DNA of 9,961 nucleotides, taken from assembly GCA_006226265.1 (NCBI GenBank), contig SBHH01000172.1, positions 1-9,961 of the forward strand, read 5' to 3'. Positions 6,655 through 9,961 of this stretch are shown here, piece after piece; within the stretch, counting starts at the first letter, position 1; each line of letters opens with the position of its first letter. The translations under genes were made by a program, and so were the position numbers. Under the pieces are notes generated by a model that did no database searches, was not told where the DNA came from, and saw nothing but the letters and a program-made list of their open reading frames with translations. The stretch comes from Alphaproteobacteria bacterium (GTDB taxonomy: Bacteria; Pseudomonadota; Alphaproteobacteria; Sneathiellales; Sneathiellaceae).

Positions 6655-7137
6655 TTAGTGTTTTATTTTGAGCGTGGAGGCCTTGATGCGGCGCAGCGGC
6701 AGGGAAGATTCAATGGAGGCAACGCCCGGAATTTTCGTGAGCGTGGTCGAAAGGATGGTCTCATATTCCGCGAGGCTCGGTGCGACGACGCGAAGGAGGT
6801 AATCCCGGTTGCCGGTCATCAGCCAGCAATCGACAACCTCCGAGCAGTTCTGCACCGCCTCCTCGAACGCGGAGAGGGCCTCGTCGATCTGCCGCTCCAG
6901 CTTTACGGAAATGAAGACGGAAATGGGCAGGCCGACAAGATTTTCATCGACCACCGCCGTGTAGCGCTTGATGACGCCGCCCTGTTCCAGCTGCCGCAAA
7001 CGGCGGGAGCAGGGGGAGGAGGAAAGCCCGACGCGGGAGGCAAGCTCGAATATGGTGAGGCGGCTATCCTCCTGCAGCTCGTTGAGGATGGCGCAGTCGA
7101 TTTTATCGAGCTCGGGAAGATTGGTTGATTTTCGCAA
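6655..7137 (-). CDS. Lrp/AsnC family transcriptional regulator
   Basis: A 160-residue feast/famine-type regulator with an N-terminal winged helix-turn-helix and a C-terminal RAM (ligand and oligomerisation) domain. LDKIDCAILNELQEDSRLT (10-28) leads into the helix-turn-helix ELASRVGLSSSPCSRRLRQLE (31-51), followed by GVIKRYTAVVD (54-64), the linker typical of the family. GNRDYLL in the RAM half is the usual region for amino acid sensing. The frame is open up to 7197, but no ATG exists. TTG 7137-7135 is preferred because GAGGG lies 7 bases upstream (7149-7145) and the protein then has the usual length and N-terminus; TTG at 7179 or 7197 lacks a ribosome binding site. The gene is divergent from the E1 gene across 106 bases with two dyads, which strongly suggests it regulates that gene and itself. 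The effector is probably an amino acid or 2-oxoacid (inference). Confidence 0.9.
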   Translation of the reverse strand: MRKSTNLPELDKIDCAILNELQEDSRLTIFELASRVGLSSSPCSRRLRQLEQGGVIKRYTAVVDENLVGLPISVFISVKLERQIDEALSAFEEAVQNCSEVVDCWLMTGNRDYLLRVVAPSLAEYETILSTTLTKIPGVASIESSLPLRRIKASTLKIKH

Positions 7138-7144
7138 ATAGAGG

Positions 7145-7149
7145 CCCTC
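7145..7149 (-). promoter_or_regulatory. Ribosome binding site deciding the Lrp TTG start
   Basis: On the minus strand GAGGG (7149-7145) is followed by 7 bases and then TTG 7137-7135. The two other in-frame TTG codons, at 7179 and 7197, have no comparable purine-rich site before them, so this one fixes the start. Confidence 0.5.
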
Positions 7150-7150
7150 A

Positions 7151-7180
7151 ATTGAAAGAATATAGCTAACTATCTTCAAT
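7151..7180. promoter_or_regulatory. Imperfect AT-rich dyad in the Lrp/E1 promoter region
   Basis: ATTGAAAG (7151-7158) and CTTCAAT (7174-7180) form an inverted repeat with one extra A, and ATAG (7162-7165) and CTAT (7170-7173) continue it inward. Such AT-rich imperfect dyads are the kind of site Lrp/AsnC proteins bind. TTGAAA (7152-7157), a 17-base spacer and TTCAAT (7175-7180) could also be read as a plus-strand sigma70-like promoter for the E1 gene. Both readings are inference. Confidence 0.4.
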
Positions 7181-7202
7181 GTGAGGGGAATTCGCAAGGT
7201 AT

Positions 7203-7228
7203 TGCATCATATTTCGCGATATGATGCA
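7203..7228. promoter_or_regulatory. 26-bp inverted repeat with perfect 10-bp arms before the E1 gene
   Basis: TGCATCATAT (7203-7212) and ATATGATGCA (7219-7228) are exact reverse complements around the 6-base centre TTCGCG. The repeat ends 15 bases before ATG 7244. Each arm holds TATGAT, a 5-of-6 match to the sigma70 -10 element, once on each strand (7220-7225 plus, 7212-7207 minus), without a convincing -35 partner. It is a strong candidate operator for the divergent Lrp-type regulator, or a 5' leader hairpin that could mask the E1 ribosome binding site. Confidence 0.6.
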
Positions 7229-7243
7229 GGAAGTGTTTGAATA

Positions 7244-9688
7244 ATGCTGAACAGGAACAAAGCCGTGGCTGACAAGGATAAGGGCGAAGTGAATATCGAT
7301 ATCTTGCGGGAGCTGGAGCGGAAAGCCCTCTGGCTGTCCTGCTGGATCATCGATCAGGCGAACCATCGGGACAAGATCGATGGTGTGAAGGTGGGCGGGC
7401 ATCAGGCCTCCTGCGCCTCCATGACTTCCCTGATGACGGCGCTTTATTTCAACGTCCTTCGGCCCGAAGACCGGGTGGCGGTGAAGCCGCATGCCTCCCC
7501 GGTTTTCCATGCGATCCAGTATCTGATGGGCAACCAGACCCGCGAGAAGCTGGAGAATTTCCGGGGCTACGGCGGTGCGCAGTCCTATCCCAGCCGGACG
7601 AAGGACGTGGATGACGTGGATTTTTCGACCGGCTCGGTCGGGCTTGGCGTTGCCATCACGGCCTTTTCCTCCCTCATCCAGGATTATATCAAGGCCAAGG
7701 ACTGGGCGAAGACAGACAGCCCTGAGGGGCGGATGATCGCGCTGGTCGGCGATGCGGAGCTTGATGAGGGCAATGTCTATGAATGCCTGCAGGAAGGCTG
7801 GAAGCATGGGCTTCGGAATTGCTGGTGGATCATCGACTATAACCGCCAGAGCCTCGACGGGGTGGTGCGCGAAGGGCTTTATGCAAGGATCGAGACCGTC
7901 TTCAAGGCTTTCGGCTGGGATGTCATTACCCTGAAATATGGCGCGTTGCAGCGCGCGGCATTTGAGGAGCCGGGCGGAGAGACCTTGCGGAAATGGATCG
8001 ACGCCTGCCCGAACCAGCTTTATTCCGCGCTCAGCTATCAGGGCGGGGCGGCCTGGCGCAAGCGGCTGATGGACGAGATCGGCGATCAGGGCGATGTCAC
8101 CGCGCTTCTCGACCGGCGGAGTGACGCGGAGCTTTCCGAACTCATGAGCAATCTTGGCGGTCATTGCCTTGAAACCTTGAGTGAGACTTTCAATGGCATC
8201 GACCATGATCGTCCCGTCGCCTTCATCGCCTATACGGTGAAGGGTTGGGGCACGCCGCTCGCCGGCCACAAGGACAATCACGCGGGCCTGATGACCGAGG
8301 CGCAGATCAGCGAATTCCAGACGGCGATGAACGTTCGAAAGGGCCATGAATGGGAGCTGTTCGAAGGCTTAAAGGCGCCCGAAAGCGAACTTCAGACGTA
8401 TCTTCAGAAGGTGCCTTTCTTCGCGAAGGGGCGGCGGCGTTATCACGCGGCGCGGGTTGAGGTCACGGACGGTGCGGTCAAAAACCCGACACCGCAAGGC
8501 GGCGCCAATTCGACGCAGGCGGCCTTTGGCAAGATCTTGGATGAAATCGCGAAATCGGAAAGCGATCTCGCCCAAAGGATCGTGACCACATCGCCCGACG
8601 TGACCGTTTCCACCAACCTCGGGCCCTGGGTCAACCGGCGGCATCTGTTCGCGCGGGACGAGATTGCCGATACTTTCCGCGATGAGCGCATCCCGAGCGC
8701 GCAGAAATGGCAGTTCCGCCCGGACGGACAGCATATCGAGCTTGGCATCGCAGAGATGAATCTGTTCCTTCTTCTCGGCGCGGCGGGGCTCTCGCATTCC
8801 CTATTCGGCGAACGGCTGCTGCCCATCGGGACGCTCTATGATCCCTTCATCTCACGCGGTCTCGATGCGCTCAATTATGCCTGTTATCAGGATGCGCGCT
8901 TCTTGCTGGCGGCAACTCCCTCCGGTATTTCGCTCGCCCCGGAAGGCGGGGCGCACCAGTCGATTGCAACGCCCCTGATCGGCATGTCGCAGGACGGCCT
9001 CGCGAGTTTTGAGCCCGCCTTCACCGACGAGCTTGCCATCATCATGGACTGGGCGTTCGATTATATGCAGCGGGACGGGGAGGGCGATCCGAACGAGCGG
9101 ACCTGGCTTCGCGACGAGACCGGCGGGTCCGTTTATCTCCGCCTCTCGACGCGGCAAATTGAGCAACCGGCCCGGAAAAGAAACGAGAATTTTGCCGAAG
9201 AGGTGATCGACGGCGCAACCTGGCTGAAGGAGCCGGGACCCAATGCGGAAGTCGTTATCGCCTATCAGGGCACCGTCGCGACCGAGGCGATTGCCGCCGC
9301 CGGTATTCTGGGTGGTCTGCGCCGGGATATCGGGGTTCTTTCCGTCACCTCAGCTGACCGGCTCAATGCAGGCTGGCAATCGGCGCAGCGCTCCCGTTCC
9401 CGCGGGCAGTTACACGCCAGCAGCCATATCGAGCGGCTTCTCGAAAAGCTGCCCGGTCACTGCAAGATCATTACCGTGATCGATGGCCATCCGGCGACGC
9501 TGTCCTGGCTCGGTGGGGTCGCGGGGCATCAGACGATCAGCCTCGGTGTCGAGCATTTTGGCCAGACGGGAACGGTCGCCGATCTTTACCGGCATTACGG
9601 GATCGATGCGAAAAGCATCGCGGAGATTGCCGCGAACCTGACAAGCGGCCGCCCCTTTTCTCATGCAAAAGCCGTCGGCTTCGGATGA
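7244..9688 (+). CDS. AceE-like homodimeric 2-oxoacid dehydrogenase E1 (thiamine diphosphate enzyme)
   Basis: An 814-residue ThDP enzyme of the transketolase superfamily, closest to the homodimeric pyruvate dehydrogenase E1 (AceE), which decarboxylates a 2-oxoacid and passes the acyl group to lipoyl-E2. Aligning by eye with recalled E. coli AceE: GGHQAS with His53 (E. coli His106); His83 in KPHASP (His142); ThDP/Mg motif GDAELDEGN with Asp170, then Asn200 and Gln202 in DYNRQ (Asp230, Asn260, Gln262; same spacing of 30); His346 (loop His407); Glu504 in GIAEMN (Glu571); His571 (His640). The third residue of the usual GDG is Ala171. The N-terminus before GGH is about 53 residues shorter than in E. 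coli, where that part binds E2. No E2 or E3 gene adjoins. ATG 7244 has only a distant AGGA (12 bases); GTG 7265, with AGGA (7253-7256) 8 bases ahead, is an equally good start. The divergent Lrp gene recalls P. putida mdeR/mdeB (2-oxobutyrate from methionine). The substrate is unproven. Confidence 0.85.
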   Translation: MLNRNKAVADKDKGEVNIDILRELERKALWLSCWIIDQANHRDKIDGVKVGGHQASCASMTSLMTALYFNVLRPEDRVAVKPHASPVFHAIQYLMGNQTREKLENFRGYGGAQSYPSRTKDVDDVDFSTGSVGLGVAITAFSSLIQDYIKAKDWAKTDSPEGRMIALVGDAELDEGNVYECLQEGWKHGLRNCWWIIDYNRQSLDGVVREGLYARIETVFKAFGWDVITLKYGALQRAAFEEPGGETLRKWIDACPNQLYSALSYQGGAAWRKRLMDEIGDQGDVTALLDRRSDAELSELMSNLGGHCLETLSETFNGIDHDRPVAFIAYTVKGWGTPLAGHKDNHAGLMTEAQISEFQTAMNVRKGHEWELFEGLKAPESELQTYLQKVPFFAKGRRRYHAARVEVTDGAVKNPTPQGGANSTQAAFGKILDEIAKSESDLAQRIVTTSPDVTVSTNLGPWVNRRHLFARDEIADTFRDERIPSAQKWQFRPDGQHIELGIAEMNLFLLLGAAGLSHSLFGERLLPIGTLYDPFISRGLDALNYACYQDARFLLAATPSGISLAPEGGAHQSIATPLIGMSQDGLASFEPAFTDELAIIMDWAFDYMQRDGEGDPNERTWLRDETGGSVYLRLSTRQIEQPARKRNENFAEEVIDGATWLKEPGPNAEVVIAYQGTVATEAIAAAGILGGLRRDIGVLSVTSADRLNAGWQSAQRSRSRGQLHASSHIERLLEKLPGHCKIITVIDGHPATLSWLGGVAGHQTISLGVEHFGQTGTVADLYRHYGIDAKSIAEIAANLTSGRPFSHAKAVGFG

Positions 9689-9700
9689 TGAAAAGGGGCG
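9650..9700. terminator. Long hairpin at the 3' end of the E1 gene, between convergent genes
   Basis: CGCCCCTTTTC (9650-9660) and GAAAAGGGGCG (9690-9700) form a perfect 11-bp stem. It is extended by TCAT (9661-9664) with ATGA (9685-9688) across one bulged base, and an inner AAGCC/GGCTT stem-loop (9669-9681) lies in the loop. The left arm is inside the last codons of the E1 gene and the stop codon is in the stem. No long T run follows on either strand, so it is not a textbook intrinsic terminator. Position between convergent genes suggests transcription termination or 3'-end protection for both. Confidence 0.5.
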
Positions 9701-9721
9701 TAGCCCTCCCCCTGTCACAAG

Positions 9722-9961
9722 TTAGCGCATGCGCATCAGTTCCGGGTTATTCACCTTGGATTTGAGGCGCTTGTCGAGCCAGTCCGGGTCCATTTCCGGC
9801 ACCGAGGACAAAAGCAACTCGGTATATTCATGATGCGGAGGATTGAAGACGGTATCCTTCTCCCCCTGCTCGACAATCTCGCCTTGCAGCATCACGACGA
9901 CCCGGTCGGCAATGGCCCGCACCGTCGCAAGATCATGGGTGATGAACATATAGGCGAGGTT
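9722..9961 (-). CDS. Di/oligopeptide-type ABC transporter ATP-binding protein (partial, C-terminal end)
   Basis: The last 79 residues of an ABC ATPase whose N-terminal part lies beyond the right edge. Reading inward from the edge: NLAYMFITHDLATVRAIADR, with the H-loop His at visible residue 9 following the hydrophobic Walker B-side strand; VVVMLQGEIVEQG, the strand pair that follows it in this family; and PPHHEYTELLLSSVP, a variant of the C-terminal HPYT..LL.S.P signature of oligopeptide/dipeptide (Opp/Dpp/GsiA-like) ATPases. The stop is TAA 9724-9722. The polar tail PEMDPDWLDKRL and onward is common in fused two-domain DppDF-type ATPases, so the complete gene may be long. It acts at the cytoplasmic face of a peptide, nickel or glutathione-type importer whose other parts would lie to the right. 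Walker A, signature motif and substrate are not visible. Confidence 0.85.
   Translation of the reverse strand, partial: NLAYMFITHDLATVRAIADRVVVMLQGEIVEQGEKDTVFNPPHHEYTELLLSSVPEMDPDWLDKRLKSKVNNPELMRMR

Noticed and set aside
6547..7128. 193-residue plus-strand frame opposite the Lrp gene
   Set aside because: The minus strand encodes a complete Lrp/AsnC protein with its helix-turn-helix and RAM domain.
7166..8347. 393-residue minus-strand frame opposite the E1 N-terminal half
   Set aside because: The plus strand carries the aligned ThDP motifs, and the antisense product has no recognisable fold and would cover the divergent promoter.
7244..9688. Reading the E1 as transketolase, phosphoketolase or DXP synthase
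   Set aside because: GGHQAS, the GDA-to-DYNRQ spacing, the His346 loop and the GIAEMN region all follow AceE, and the usual phosphate-binding motifs of the sugar-phosphate enzymes are not apparent.

Overview
The window reads as an accessory, catabolism-oriented stretch of a chromosome from a proteobacterium, most likely an alphaproteobacterium. This is judged from the moderately high GC, the tightly packed operon and the protein families, not from any marker gene. No rRNA, tRNA, transposase, integrase or CRISPR is visible. Three of the nine genes appear to start with TTG.

Layout. (1) 1-781, minus: the N-terminal three quarters of a TRAP transporter periplasmic binding protein (DctP type) that runs off the left edge. 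(2) 782-1103: an AT-richer divergent control region. (3) 1104-1868, plus: a classical SDR oxidoreductase. (4) 1896-2543, minus: a TetR-family repressor, convergent with the SDR and divergent from the next operon. (5) 2620-6540, plus: four genes joined by 4-base stop/start overlaps, encoding a flavin-containing monooxygenase, a bile acid:sodium symporter family (BASS) carrier, a 3-beta-HSD/epimerase-like extended SDR and a short SDR resembling 11-beta-HSD. (6) 6655-7137, minus: an Lrp/AsnC regulator, divergent from (7) 7244-9688, plus: a homodimeric AceE-like 2-oxoacid dehydrogenase E1. The 106-base gap between them carries two inverted repeats, one with perfect 10-bp arms. (8) 9722-9961, minus: the C-terminal end of a di/oligopeptide-type ABC transporter ATPase, convergent with the E1 gene across a long hairpin.

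How the genes may work together. The TetR-FMO-BASS-SDR-SDR block looks like a self-contained inducible unit: one carrier to import an amphipathic organic anion, one flavin monooxygenase and two alcohol/ketone oxidoreductases to modify it, and a divergent repressor to sense it. The SDR types and the BASS carrier make a steroid, bile acid or terpenoid-like substrate a reasonable guess, but no residue in the window proves it. The Lrp-E1 pair looks like a second unit, for oxidative decarboxylation of a 2-oxoacid arising from amino acid breakdown. It resembles the mdeR/mdeB arrangement described for Pseudomonas putida. The E1 has no E2 or E3 gene beside it and a short N-terminus, so how it couples to a complex is open.
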